From an uncultured Bacteroidales bacterium (GTDB lineage Bacteria; Bacteroidota; Bacteroidia; Bacteroidales; Paludibacteraceae), in the NCBI GenBank assembly GCA_900316995.1, contig ONEZ01000025.1:1-52773 (forward strand): a DNA stretch of 52,773 bases, given 5' to 3'. This document shows positions 33,416 through 42,791 of the stretch, piece after piece (within the stretch, counting starts at the first letter, position 1; the number at the start of each line of letters is the position of its first letter). The position numbers and the translations under genes are program-made. The notes below the pieces were generated by a model. The model was given only the letters and a program-made list of their open reading frames with translations, was not told where the DNA came from and searched no databases.

Positions 33416-34258
33416 ATGAACCCATTTGGAGATTTTGAAGACCAGTACCGCGATTACAGTAATGCAAAAATTGCAGTTCTGCCGGTACCATACGATAAAA
33501 CAAGTACTTGGGTAAAGGGTGCTGACAAGGGACCGGAAGCTTTCCTTGAGGCCTCTCTTGCTCTTGAAAACTACGATGTTGAGACCCGCACGGAGGTTTA
33601 CCGCCAGGGTATTGCCACAATGCCGCCAATTTTCAACGATGAGACCCCAGAGGCGTTATGCGCAGCAGTGGAGAACGCCACACATCATCTGTTCCGTGAC
33701 GGCAAATTTCCTGTGATGATTGGTGGAAATCACACCTGCTCAATAGGTTCTATCAGAGCAGCTGCCTCAAGGTTCATGAACCTTACAGTATTACAGCTTG
33801 ATGCACACTCTGACCTGCGCCCTGAATATGAAGGCACAGAACTGAACCATGCTTGTGTAATGTATCAGGCGCAGAAACTATGTCCCATAACCCAAGTAGG
33901 CATACGTAGCCAGTGCATAGAGGAACTCCCTTACGTGCAGGAAGGGCGCATATTCTACGCCCATGAAATTTTTGACAATAACAGCTGGCAGAACCGTGCT
34001 ATCGCCACACTTTCAGAAAATGTGTATGTGACCATTGATCTTGACGTTTTTGACCCCTCGGTGCTTCCGTCAACAGGTACTCCGGAGCCAGGAGGACTTA
34101 GCTACTATCAGGTTCTGCATTTCTTACGTAGTGTGTTCCGTAGCCGCAATGTGGTGGGTGTGGACATAGTGGAACTTTGCCCAAATCCCATAGACAAGGC
34201 CTCTGACTACCTTGCCGCACGTTTGGCGTATCAGCTGATGACGTACAAGTTTAGTTGA
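33416..34258 (+). CDS. speB: agmatinase
   Basis: Mn-dependent ureohydrolase splitting agmatine into putrescine and urea; second step of the pathway started by SpeA. The ATG at 33416 gives 280 residues (in-frame upstream codons to 33341 look non-coding). Metal motifs: GGNHTCSIG near 101-109 (His), QLDAHSDLR near 126-134 (DAHxD), and DLDVFDPSV near 209-217 (DxDxxDP). A TAACTTCG -7-like element lies 19 bp upstream. Full length. Confidence 0.93.
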   Translation: MNPFGDFEDQYRDYSNAKIAVLPVPYDKTSTWVKGADKGPEAFLEASLALENYDVETRTEVYRQGIATMPPIFNDETPEALCAAVENATHHLFRDGKFPVMIGGNHTCSIGSIRAAASRFMNLTVLQLDAHSDLRPEYEGTELNHACVMYQAQKLCPITQVGIRSQCIEELPYVQEGRIFYAHEIFDNNSWQNRAIATLSENVYVTIDLDVFDPSVLPSTGTPEPGGLSYYQVLHFLRSVFRSRNVVGVDIVELCPNPIDKASDYLAARLAYQLMTYKFS

Positions 34259-34367
34259 TAGTTGACATTTGACAGTTGACGTCATCCTGAGTGGAGTGTA
34301 ACGAAACGAAGGATCTCGCATACTATGTGATGTGTTTCGTTTTGCAGATGTTACGCTTAGCATGACG
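34259..34367. repeat. complete REP-like hairpin with tail
   Basis: Tail (TTGACATTTGACAGTTGAC) then CGTCATCCTGAG...CGAAGGATCTC against GATGTGTTTCG...CTTAGCATGACG (34280-34367). Confidence 0.85.
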
Positions 34368-34390
34368 AAGATGATTAAACAATAAGAAAT

Positions 34391-35053
34391 ATGGATGTAA
34401 AGATAGAGGAAAGTTGGAAGTCGGTGTTGCAACCGGAGTTTGACAAGCCGTATTTTAAGAGCCTGACAGATTTTGTGAGGGCGGAGTATAGTACGCGCAC
34501 ATGCTATCCGCCAGCCTCCAAAATTTTTAACGCCTTTAACAGCTGCCCGTTCTCTGATGTCAGGGTGGTGATAATAGGGCAGGACCCTTACCATGAGCCA
34601 GGGCAGGCACACGGGTTATGCTTCTCAGTGAATGATGGAGTACAGTTTCCGCCATCGCTGCAAAATATATTCAAAGAGATTAGCACAGAGTTTGGCACTC
34701 CCATACCTAATAGTGGCAATCTGGAGCGCTGGGCACGTCAAGGCGTACTTCTTCTAAACGCCACACTCACAGTACGTGAGCATCAGGCAGGCTCGCATCA
34801 AGGTAAAGGCTGGGAGACCTTCACCGATGCAGTGATACAGAAACTTGCCGCAGAAAAGAGCAACCTTGTTTTTTTACTGTGGGGTAGTTACGCCATCAGC
34901 AAAGCCAAACTGATAGACAAGGCAAAGCACTGCGTGCTGACATCGCCGCACCCCTCACCATTATCTTCATATAGAGGTTTCTTTGGCAATAACCACTTCA
35001 TAAAAGCCAACGACTACCTCCGCTCCATAGGAGCTAAGGAAATTCAGTGGTAA
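34391..35053 (+). CDS. ung: uracil-DNA glycosylase
   Basis: Removes uracil from DNA to start base-excision repair. 220 residues, full length. Water-activating motif GQDPYHEPGQAHGLCFSV near 63-80, VLLLNATLTV near 118, LLWGSYA near 161, and the DNA-intercalation loop HPSPLSSYRGFF near 186-197. Followed by a clear terminator. Located just before the unidentified structured RNA. Confidence 0.97.
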   Translation: MDVKIEESWKSVLQPEFDKPYFKSLTDFVRAEYSTRTCYPPASKIFNAFNSCPFSDVRVVIIGQDPYHEPGQAHGLCFSVNDGVQFPPSLQNIFKEISTEFGTPIPNSGNLERWARQGVLLLNATLTVREHQAGSHQGKGWETFTDAVIQKLAAEKSNLVFLLWGSYAISKAKLIDKAKHCVLTSPHPSPLSSYRGFFGNNHFIKANDYLRSIGAKEIQW

Positions 35054-35065
35054 ATAAAACATAAT

Positions 35066-35099
35066 GCGGTAATTCCAATATGCGGAGTTACCGCTTTTT
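35066..35099 (+). terminator. ung terminator
   Basis: GCGGTAATTCC pairs with GGAGTTACCGC, followed by TTTTT. Confidence 0.85.
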
Positions 35100-35129
35100 G
35101 TTTTTGTAAATAATAAATTCTGAAGATTT

Positions 35130-35160
35130 TTTGAAAATCTCAAATTAAGTTGTATCTTCG
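35130..35160 (+). promoter_or_regulatory. promoter of the 35167-35457 RNA
   Basis: TTTG (35130-35133), 19-bp spacer, TATCTTCG (35153-35160): the full Bacteroidetes promoter with C in place of T at position 7. Confidence 0.7.
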
Positions 35161-35166
35161 CAGTTG

Positions 35167-35457
35167 CAATCCTGCGCCGGGGATGTCTGAATGAGCATCG
35201 GCGGTGGGATTTGCAGACATATTAAAGGCGTTTATTGACGCTCTGTTCTGATGTTCAGAAACTTCGCAACTTTCTAAAGCATACATGGAGCAGTGCAACG
35301 ATAGATGTCCTACGGGTATGAGTATATCATAAAGCCAAATTTCAGGCTTAGTGTGCTCTTGTATCGGCGTGGGCTTCGCGTTGTCGTTCTTGTATGCTAG
35401 GCAATGCGAAGGCCTCTGAACGTGGAATGGCAACAGTCAGGTTCCACGCTTTTTTTA
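35167..35457 (+). ncRNA. structured RNA of about 290 nt, class unidentified
   Basis: Bounded by a good promoter and a terminator (CGTGGAA 35421-35427 with TTCCACG 35442-35448, then seven T). Inside: ATGTCTG/CAGACAT (35183 and 35214), GGCGTTTATTGACGC, TTCTGA-TGT-TCAGAA (35246-35260), AAGCC/GGCTT (35332 and 35345); the ends can pair (CTTCGC with GCGAAG, TTGC with GCAA). No convincing ORF. It lacks RNase P, tmRNA and SRP signatures; a 6S-like or Bacteroidetes-specific RNA is possible. A palindrome ATGTCCG/CGGACAT follows before the next gene. Confidence 0.65.
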
Positions 35458-35491
35458 TGTCCGTAAATATCGGACATAAACCTTCGTAATC

Positions 35492-36610
35492 ATGATTCCA
35501 CTTGTAAAGAGATTTATTATCTGGCTCCTTTTAGTTTTCCCAAATACCATTTTAAGAAAATTGCTTAAGGTGTTAAAAATAAACTCCAAAGCACATTGCA
35601 TAATAAAATCATTAGTATATACAAAAAGTCAGTATCGAAGTCTAAACTGGAAGTTAGATTTTTCACTCCAACTCAGAAGTGATATAAAACCCAAGAGTAT
35701 TGTTTTTATTGATAATTGTTATGGGGGAATTACTGATTGTTTTAAATCAATGATTTCATTATTTGATTTTTGTTGTAAAAACAACTATAGTTTTAAAATA
35801 TATAAAAAAAAACCATTTGATTTTGAACGTTTTTTCTGTCCTTCTGGTTATGACTGGCACTTGTCTGATGATGATTATAATGTTTTGAGTTCAAAAAGAG
35901 CTCTTCATCTCTGGCTTTCAAATGATGAAACTTATCATTCAAATACGTGGCAATATCAACAATATACACTACGCTTTCTATTTAATTCAAATTTTTTTAA
36001 TCATATATTGGTACATTATAGTGCACCACATTCTTTATCTTCTAAATCATTTAAAACACTTTTCTCGCCATCAATAATATTAGGGAAAGAATTAGAATAT
36101 CATAAAAATAAGTTAGGGGATGATTATATTTCTGTCAGTTTTAGATTTGTGAATTTACTTGGAGATAGTAATGAGATAGTTTGTGGATACAAATCATTAG
36201 ATTCAGAAGAACAACAAGGGCTTATTGATGCAAATTTATCAGTTCTTAAGAAACTTATTGGTATGAATTCCAATAAAAAGTTTTTGGTCACCTCTGACTC
36301 CTTTGGTTTTATTAGTGCTGTTGAGGGGGCTTTATTAGATAATGTCTATTTTATCAAGGGCTCAGAAGTGCATCACCATATAGCTTTTTCTGACAATGTT
36401 TCAGATAATGAGGTGACAAAGAGTTATGTTGAATTTATGCTTATATCTGAGTCAGAAGTAGCTTATCAAATACAGATATGTCCCATGTATGAGAGTAAAT
36501 TTCCTAAATGGGCGGCTTGTGTTAATAATGTTCCTTACTATTTGATTAGATTAAGTGACATAGGCGATATTGATAGTGATTTGACACCTATCTCAGTCTC
36601 TTATTATTAA
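35492..36610 (+). CDS. putative glycosyltransferase (O-fucosyltransferase-like fold)
   Basis: A 372-residue, AT-rich gene, unlike its neighbours in base composition. Short hydrophobic N-terminus (FIIWLLLVFPNTIL), then a two-domain layout with SVSFRFVNLLGD near 210-221 resembling the Arg-containing motif of alpha-fucosyltransferase-like GT-B enzymes, and KFLVTSDSFGFIS near 260. Possibly acts on surface polysaccharide, but the assignment is weak. It directly follows the structured RNA and a small palindrome, and it precedes a broken gene. Confidence 0.45.
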   Translation: MIPLVKRFIIWLLLVFPNTILRKLLKVLKINSKAHCIIKSLVYTKSQYRSLNWKLDFSLQLRSDIKPKSIVFIDNCYGGITDCFKSMISLFDFCCKNNYSFKIYKKKPFDFERFFCPSGYDWHLSDDDYNVLSSKRALHLWLSNDETYHSNTWQYQQYTLRFLFNSNFFNHILVHYSAPHSLSSKSFKTLFSPSIILGKELEYHKNKLGDDYISVSFRFVNLLGDSNEIVCGYKSLDSEEQQGLIDANLSVLKKLIGMNSNKKFLVTSDSFGFISAVEGALLDNVYFIKGSEVHHHIAFSDNVSDNEVTKSYVEFMLISESEVAYQIQICPMYESKFPKWAACVNNVPYYLIRLSDIGDIDSDLTPISVSYY

Positions 36611-36625
36611 ATTTTATTATTTAAA

Positions 36626-36859
36626 ATGTTATTTAAGAGTATTAAATGGAAAATTCATGAACATGAAAAAGATTTCTTAAAAATCTTCAGAACTTTCTAC
36701 CGTTCAGAACAGTATGGTAAATGCTTAATTGATTGCTCTCCATTTCACCATATTGTAAATACTAATTGTTCTTCCTATCCTCATTCTGTATTAAATCCAT
36801 ATTGGTCTGAATATATATTAATGAGATATATTTCTAATATTGGAGGGGGAGAAAGGTAA
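36626..36859 (+). pseudogene. 5' fragment of an unknown gene
   Basis: 77 codons from ATG 36626, AT-rich like the gene before it (RTFYRSEQYGKCLIDCSPFH...). It ends where homology to the AbiEii toxin on the other strand begins (about 36852): YISNIGGGER-stop runs across the junction. Probably the start of a second surface-polysaccharide gene cut by a deletion or insertion. Family not recognised. Confidence 0.5.
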
Positions 36860-36966
36860 TCAAGCACAAGTAGTTCTATATACTCCTTGAGTATATTCTT
36901 CTGCATAGAGGGGTTGCCACTTATATATGGTGGATAGAATGATTTTAGATACTCGATGTCAATCAT
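36852..36966 (-). pseudogene. AbiEii toxin, only the first 38 codons remain
   Basis: MIDIEYLKSFYPPYISGNPS... KEYIELLVLDYL matches the N-terminus of AbiEii-type nucleotidyltransferase toxins; the active-site region (GGT... SxDxD) is missing because sequence switches to the plus-strand fragment at about 36852. The ATG overlaps the antitoxin stop (36963-36966). Confidence 0.8.
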
Positions 36967-37589
36967 ATAACTGTACAATATGTGTTTAGAACTTTTTTTG
37001 CCCTTCTCGTTAATGCTTTACTGCCAGCCTTCTCGCAAAACTCCATGAACTTTTCTGCATTAAACTCATCACTCATAAAACTTTCATCAAGGCGTAGGTT
37101 CTCCATGTCCTCCGTCGTATTGTATTGTGGATAGAGGTACAGCAAATCAAGCAGTGCCTTCTCTGGCGTGGCTAAGTGGAACGTTCTGTTCTCATCATCT
37201 GTCTTAGGCATATACCCGTAGAAAAAGGACTCCTTGACGGACTGGTATGAGTAGTGGCCGAACTTATTGTTAAAAGTGAGTGTCTTGTTTGTGGTCACGC
37301 ATGTAATGGTGCTTACCGCCTCTGGAATCATGTCGTAGAAACTGAGTGCATAGTGTAGGCTTATGTATGACGGACGATATATCCTTGCCGCCACATATCT
37401 CTCAAAATCTGCAATCTTCAGTGTTTCAGGGAAAGCATACCAGCCCTGCCTGAGCGGTATAAGCAGCTCTTGCTTTGCCCATCTGTATATGTTGTTGACG
37501 TTAAAGTTTGGGTGCATTAAAAGTACCTGATTAACGCAGAAACAACCAGATGAAATAAACTCGTTTCTAATTTGCAGATAACTCACCAT
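36963..37589 (-). CDS. AbiEi-like antitoxin without a toxin
   Basis: A 208-residue antitoxin/repressor with the family pattern: N-terminal winged helix (YRWAKQELLIPLRQGWYAFP, residues about 37-56), YISLHYALSFYDMIPEAV near 74-91, and LATPEKALLDLLYLYP near 138-153. Reading frame and promoter are intact, whereas the toxin gene behind it is cut to its first codons. A different subgroup from the antitoxin at 26490. Confidence 0.85.
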   Translation of the reverse strand: MVSYLQIRNEFISSGCFCVNQVLLMHPNFNVNNIYRWAKQELLIPLRQGWYAFPETLKIADFERYVAARIYRPSYISLHYALSFYDMIPEAVSTITCVTTNKTLTFNNKFGHYSYQSVKESFFYGYMPKTDDENRTFHLATPEKALLDLLYLYPQYNTTEDMENLRLDESFMSDEFNAEKFMEFCEKAGSKALTRRAKKVLNTYCTVI

Positions 37590-37614
37590 AATTCATGGTA
37601 CATTGTTGGTTCTG

Positions 37615-37678
37615 CAAAGATAGTGATTATTTTCTAATGTATTTCCATTTTCATACAAATTTGTATTATTATGGAAAT
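37615..37678 (-). promoter_or_regulatory. promoter and nested operator of orphan antitoxin
   Basis: Minus-strand TATCTTTG (37622-37615). Covering the -33 area: outer arms ATTTCCAT (37641-37648) and ATGGAAAT (37671-37678), inner perfect palindrome ATACAAATTTGTAT (37653-37666). Confidence 0.7.
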
Positions 37679-37683
37679 AAATA

Positions 37684-37707
37684 AGGGCGGCTCAATAGAG
37701 TCGCCCT
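37684..37707 (-). terminator. groEL terminator
   Basis: AGGGCG and CGCCCT arms with mismatches inside; the minus-strand continuation is TTATTTATTT. A half REP element (37716-37750) lies between it and groEL. Confidence 0.6.
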
Positions 37708-37772
37708 CGTTGATTGTGAGATCCTTCGCTACGCTCAGGATGACGTGTTGCATTTGTGCTCAGAATGACGGA

Positions 37773-39416
<1,644 letters not shown>

Positions 39417-39433
39417 TTAATGATTGTTACTAA

Positions 39434-39703
39434 TTAAATTATTGCCAAAATGTCACTCTGGCGCATGATAAGATATTTGGTGCCTTCAAATTCAATCTCT
39501 GTGCCGGCATATTTGCCATATAAAACAGAATCTCCTTCTTTAACTACCATCTCCTCATCTTTAGTGCCGTTACCTATGGCAATGACTTTACCTCTTAGTG
39601 GTTTCTCTTTTGCGGAATCAGGAAGAATGATACCGCCTGCTGATTTCTCTTCAGCTGCATCGGGTAGAATAAGAACCCTGTCTGCAAGTGGTTTAATGTT
39701 CAT
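39434..39703 (-). CDS. groES: co-chaperonin GroES
   Basis: Small lid subunit of the GroEL chaperonin. 89 residues, full length: [10 protein letters not shown] at the start, the mobile loop [18 protein letters not shown] near 18-35, and a closing [13 protein letters not shown]. Upstream is a minisatellite rather than a recognisable CIRCE element. Confidence 0.98.
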   Translation of the reverse strand: MNIKPLADRVLILPDAAEEKSAGGIILPDSAKEKPLRGKVIAIGNGTKDEEMVVKEGDSVLYGKYAGTEIEFEGTKYLIMRQSDILAII

Positions 39704-39717
39704 AATAATAATTGTTT

Positions 39718-39785
39718 ATTCGTTTATTCGTGTAATCGTTTAATCGATTCGGTTCACCGATTAAACGGTTCACCGATTCACCTAC
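39718..39785. repeat. minisatellite upstream of groES
   Basis: TTTATTCG/TAATCGTTTAATCG units followed by their inverse (CACCGATT, ACGGTTCACCGATTCACC), a potential long hairpin. Confidence 0.7.
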
Positions 39786-39845
39786 GTTTTATGTCAAATT
39801 CCGTGCCAAACGTGCCGTTGGCAGACTTTATGGCAGACTTTATGA

Positions 39846-39875
39846 CAAAAAAAAGCCTATTCAGTTAGAATAGGC
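39846..39875 (-). terminator. secG terminator
   Basis: GCCTATTC-AGTTA-GAATAGGC, with A8 on the plus strand (U8 in the transcript). Confidence 0.9.
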
Positions 39876-39902
39876 CCTCACTATTTGCAAAAAGATAATC
39901 AA

Positions 39903-40238
39903 TTACTCTGCTGCGGCTGGTTCTGCTGCCATGATAGGTGATGCAGATTGTGGAGCGGCTGGTGCGGCCTGCTCTATGGCGTCTCTAACTGCTGTGGCGT
40001 CATCTACTGCCTGACCTCTGTTTATGAAAGCTGCAGAAGCAACACATAGAACTACCATGATAGCTGTGAGTGACCATGTGGCCTTCTCAAGGAAATCTGT
40101 GGTTTTCTGAACGCCCATAACGCTATTTGAAGCTGCAAACTGTGATGCAAGACCACCGCCTTTTGAGTTTTGTACAATAACTATAAGTGTAAGAAGAACA
40201 CCTATCAAAACTGCTAAAACAACAAGTACTGTAAACAT
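39903..40238 (-). CDS. secG: preprotein translocase subunit SecG
   Basis: Small membrane subunit of the Sec translocon. 111 residues with two membrane helices (residues about 2-22 and 54-74), the loop QNSKGGGLASQFAASNSVMG between them (SecG signature), and an Ala/Pro-rich tail. Last gene of the sigma54-activator/lptE/TPR/secG cluster; own terminator. Confidence 0.93.
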   Translation of the reverse strand: MFTVLVVLAVLIGVLLTLIVIVQNSKGGGLASQFAASNSVMGVQKTTDFLEKATWSLTAIMVVLCVASAAFINRGQAVDDATAVRDAIEQAAPAAPQSASPIMAAEPAAAE

Positions 40239-40242
40239 AATT

Positions 40243-40821
40243 TTATCTATTTTCTATTATTTTCTTAAGGAATCTAATTTGGTCTGCAAAGTAACTACTT
40301 TTTTCTGGATATTTCAAATTTAATTTCTCAAAAATTCTAATGGCTTTGTCATATTGCCCTTGTTTTATGTAAATTTTTGCCAGACTCTCTGTGAAAATGC
40401 TGTCAGTTACGTTTGTATTGTCAAGAACCACGGTCTCAACGTCGCTTACCTCTCCTACAGGCTTGATGTGCGGGTTGGCAGTTATAAAGTTATCTATAAG
40501 GTCATGATGCTTAAGCTGCGGAACGCTCTCAATGTTGGCGTCGTCTGCCACAACGGTCACAGTGCTTTGTTCTTTCTTCTCCGATGCTGCCTTGTTCATA
40601 ATCTGTTCAAGGCGTACTCTGTCTGGTACATTTATGGCACCCTTCTTTAGCTCTGCGTGGTAGCTCAGGTCATCTGTGTTCTTAAGATTACGTATGTAAA
40701 GCATGCGCGCTGCCTGAAAATAGGGGTACTGCTGCACTAAATCCTTAATGGCTGGAAGACTGTTGACATCCAGCTGTTCCAGATGCTTAATGTAATTCAA
40801 GAATGCAGATTTTGATATCAT
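40243..40821 (-). CDS. tetratricopeptide-repeat protein
   Basis: A 192-residue protein from the ATG at 40821 (MISKSAFLNYIKHLEQLD); an upstream in-frame ATG lies in the minisatellite. A C-terminal TPR unit (LAKIYIKQGQYDKAIRIFEKLNLKYPEKSSYF) and an N-terminal helical region with YPYFQAARMLYIRNL. Conserved Bacteroidales neighbour of secG and lptE; precise role unknown. Four bases before secG. Confidence 0.85.
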   Translation of the reverse strand: MISKSAFLNYIKHLEQLDVNSLPAIKDLVQQYPYFQAARMLYIRNLKNTDDLSYHAELKKGAINVPDRVRLEQIMNKAASEKKEQSTVTVVADDANIESVPQLKHHDLIDNFITANPHIKPVGEVSDVETVVLDNTNVTDSIFTESLAKIYIKQGQYDKAIRIFEKLNLKYPEKSSYFADQIRFLKKIIENR

Positions 40822-40833
40822 AGTATGTGAATT

Positions 40834-40880
40834 TTTAATCGGTGAATGCATCAACTGTCAATTGTCCACTGTCAACTGAA
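40834..40880. repeat. short minisatellite between lptE and the TPR gene
   Basis: AATCGGTGAATG and TCAACTGTCAATTG-type units. Confidence 0.65.
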
Positions 40881-40883
40881 TAA

Positions 40884-41399
40884 CTACCAGTTCGCAACAG
40901 TATCATTATATATGTTTTCACAAATTTCTTTTATAATCTCATCAATGAGCTGGTCCTGAACATCGTTGAGCAGACGGTTACTGTCAAAATTACGGTATGC
41001 TGTATAACTGCGCTCAAAATCCTCATCGTGGTTTGTGTTGTTTGTATATCTCACATTTATACGTACGGTAAGACGCGTCTCTGATGCCATAGTGTTTTCT
41101 GACGATATGGACTGTGGTGAGAGGTCATAGCCTGTAATTTCACCTTCAAGTTCCAAGTCCCCGTTCTGGCGCACCATGTTAAGGCGGGTCTGGCGAGTGT
41201 AGATGTCTCGCACGCTCTCATTAAACTTAGATGCCAGTGGAGCATACACCATAGGTGCTCGGTTTGGAAAATCCTGTACAGATATGGATTTCACCTTATT
41301 GTAGTCTATGATTGTACCGTTGAACTTGTATGATATTGTGCAGCCGCTAAGAAGAATGGCTGCTAATGCTATTGATATGAATTGTATCTTTTTTATCAT
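40884..41399 (-). CDS. lptE: LptE-family lipoprotein (LPS assembly)
   Basis: Outer-membrane lipoprotein thought to partner LptD in lipopolysaccharide insertion. 171 residues with lipobox ILLSGC (Cys20), YKFNGTIIDYNKVKSISVQDF after it, and the beta strands RQNGDLELEGEITGYDL. Typical Bacteroidales position between a sigma-54 activator and the TPR/secG pair. Assignment rests on context as well as sequence. Confidence 0.85.
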   Translation of the reverse strand: MIKKIQFISIALAAILLSGCTISYKFNGTIIDYNKVKSISVQDFPNRAPMVYAPLASKFNESVRDIYTRQTRLNMVRQNGDLELEGEITGYDLSPQSISSENTMASETRLTVRINVRYTNNTNHDEDFERSYTAYRNFDSNRLLNDVQDQLIDEIIKEICENIYNDTVANW

Positions 41400-41545
41400 G
41401 GTTAATTTTGGTTAATCGGTTAATCGGTTAATCGTTTAATCGATTCGGTTATTCCCTAACGGTCATCAGTACGTCACCGATTATTCACACTCCGTGTTCA
41501 TCAACACGTCACCAGTTCACCGATTCACCGGTTCACCGGATTATA
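41400..41545. repeat. composite minisatellite between activator and lptE
   Basis: GGTTAATCG units, the inverse of the 23958 module (TAACGGTCATCAGTACGTCACC) at about 41457-41480, a second TCATCAACACGTCACC copy, then CACCGATT and CACCGGTT units. Confidence 0.8.
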
Positions 41546-42791
41546 TCCCGTACTCCTTCAATTTTCTATAAAGTGTGCGCTCTGAGATGCCAAGCTCTGC
41601 GGCTACAAGGGCTCGCTTGTTATTATGGCGACGCAGAGAGTCAAGTATCATCTGCTTTTGCATGTCGTCCATTGATTTAGGCTGGGCTGGTTCTTGTTGC
41701 ACGTTCTGCACTGGCTGTTCAGCAGGCTGCTCATCTGTGCTGCTTGGCGTGTTTTCAACAGTATGCTCAAACGTGGTTTCCAGCGGCTCGCTGTATATCT
41801 GGGCATCGTGCCATTTGCTTATAGAGTTTTGGCCGTTATGCTGCGGTGTCATACTTGCCAGCGTCTTTTTAATGTCACTAATCTCCTGCTTGATTTTGTC
41901 ATTCTCACCTTTGAGGCTGTAAATTACTGTATAGAGAAACTCTCGCTCACGATTATAGTCACCTGAGGTGGAGGTTCCGCTTATCTGTGGCACGCGGCTC
42001 TCTGACTCATCTGGCAGATATGAAGAGAGTGTTTCAGCTGTAATATTTGGATTAATCTCTATGGCTGAAATCTGCTCCGCCACGTTCTTAAGCTGGCGAA
42101 TGTTTCCCTGCCAATAGTATGACTCCAGTTTCTCCACTGCCTTAGGGTCAAGTTTTATAGCCGTGCGATGATATTTCTCTGCAAAATCATTTGCAAATTT
42201 CTTAAATAGAATGTGAATGTCTTTGTGGCGCTCACGTAGTGGCGGTACATAGATTGGTATGGCGTTAAGGCGGTAGTAGAGATCCTGACGGAACTTGCCG
42301 TCACGTATAGCCTCAAGCAGGTTTACGTTTGTGGCAGCCACCACTCTTACGTCTGTTTTTCTCACATCTGACGAGCCCACACGGTAGTACTCTCCGTATT
42401 GTAGCACACGCAGCAAGCGAGCCTGGGTTTGAAGTGGCAGTTCACCAACCTCATCAAGGAATATTGTGCCTCCGTCAGCCACCTCAAAGTAACCTTGGCG
42501 GTCAGCCAATGCACCTGTAAATGAGCCTTTTATATGACCAAAAAGCTCTGAGTCCATTGTGCCTTCCGGTATAGCTCCACAGTTCACAACCACATATTTC
42601 TTGTGCTTGCGAGGACTGAAGTCATGTATAAGTTTAGGGAAACTCTCCTTACCCACACCGCTCTCACCGGTAATTAGCACCGGCAGGTCAGTGGGCGCTA
42701 TCTGAAGCGCTTTGGCAATGGCGTGGTTGAGCTCCGAGTTATTGCCTACAATTCCGTATCGTTGTTTAATATCTTGAATATCAATTGCCAT
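41541..42791 (-). CDS. sigma-54 interaction-domain transcriptional activator
   Basis: AAA+ activator of the NtrC type without a receiver domain, 416 residues. Walker A GESGVGKE near 42-49, the sigma54-contact loop GSFTGA near 89-94 (Ser for Ala in GAFTGA, seen in relatives), Walker B GGTIFLDEVGE near 106-116, arginine finger region REDLYYRL-like, then a Fis-type HTH at the end (KRALVAAELGISERTLYRKL). It overlaps pdxA by 11 bases. Likely controls lipid A or envelope genes nearby, but that is inference. Confidence 0.92.
   Translation of the reverse strand: MAIDIQDIKQRYGIVGNNSELNHAIAKALQIAPTDLPVLITGESGVGKESFPKLIHDFSPRKHKKYVVVNCGAIPEGTMDSELFGHIKGSFTGALADRQGYFEVADGGTIFLDEVGELPLQTQARLLRVLQYGEYYRVGSSDVRKTDVRVVAATNVNLLEAIRDGKFRQDLYYRLNAIPIYVPPLRERHKDIHILFKKFANDFAEKYHRTAIKLDPKAVEKLESYYWQGNIRQLKNVAEQISAIEINPNITAETLSSYLPDESESRVPQISGTSTSGDYNREREFLYTVIYSLKGENDKIKQEISDIKKTLASMTPQHNGQNSISKWHDAQIYSEPLETTFEHTVENTPSSTDEQPAEQPVQNVQQEPAQPKSMDDMQKQMILDSLRRHNNKRALVAAELGISERTLYRKLKEYGI

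Noticed and set aside
35167-35457. tmRNA or RNase P RNA
   Set aside because: No tag-peptide reading frame with a GCC/GCA-rich end, no GGGG...CCCACCA ends, and no GAGGAAAGTCC-type core.
42500-42530. GSFTGA instead of GAFTGA as a broken sigma-54 contact
   Set aside because: The same Ser variant occurs, to my knowledge, in this Bacteroidales activator group, so it is normal.
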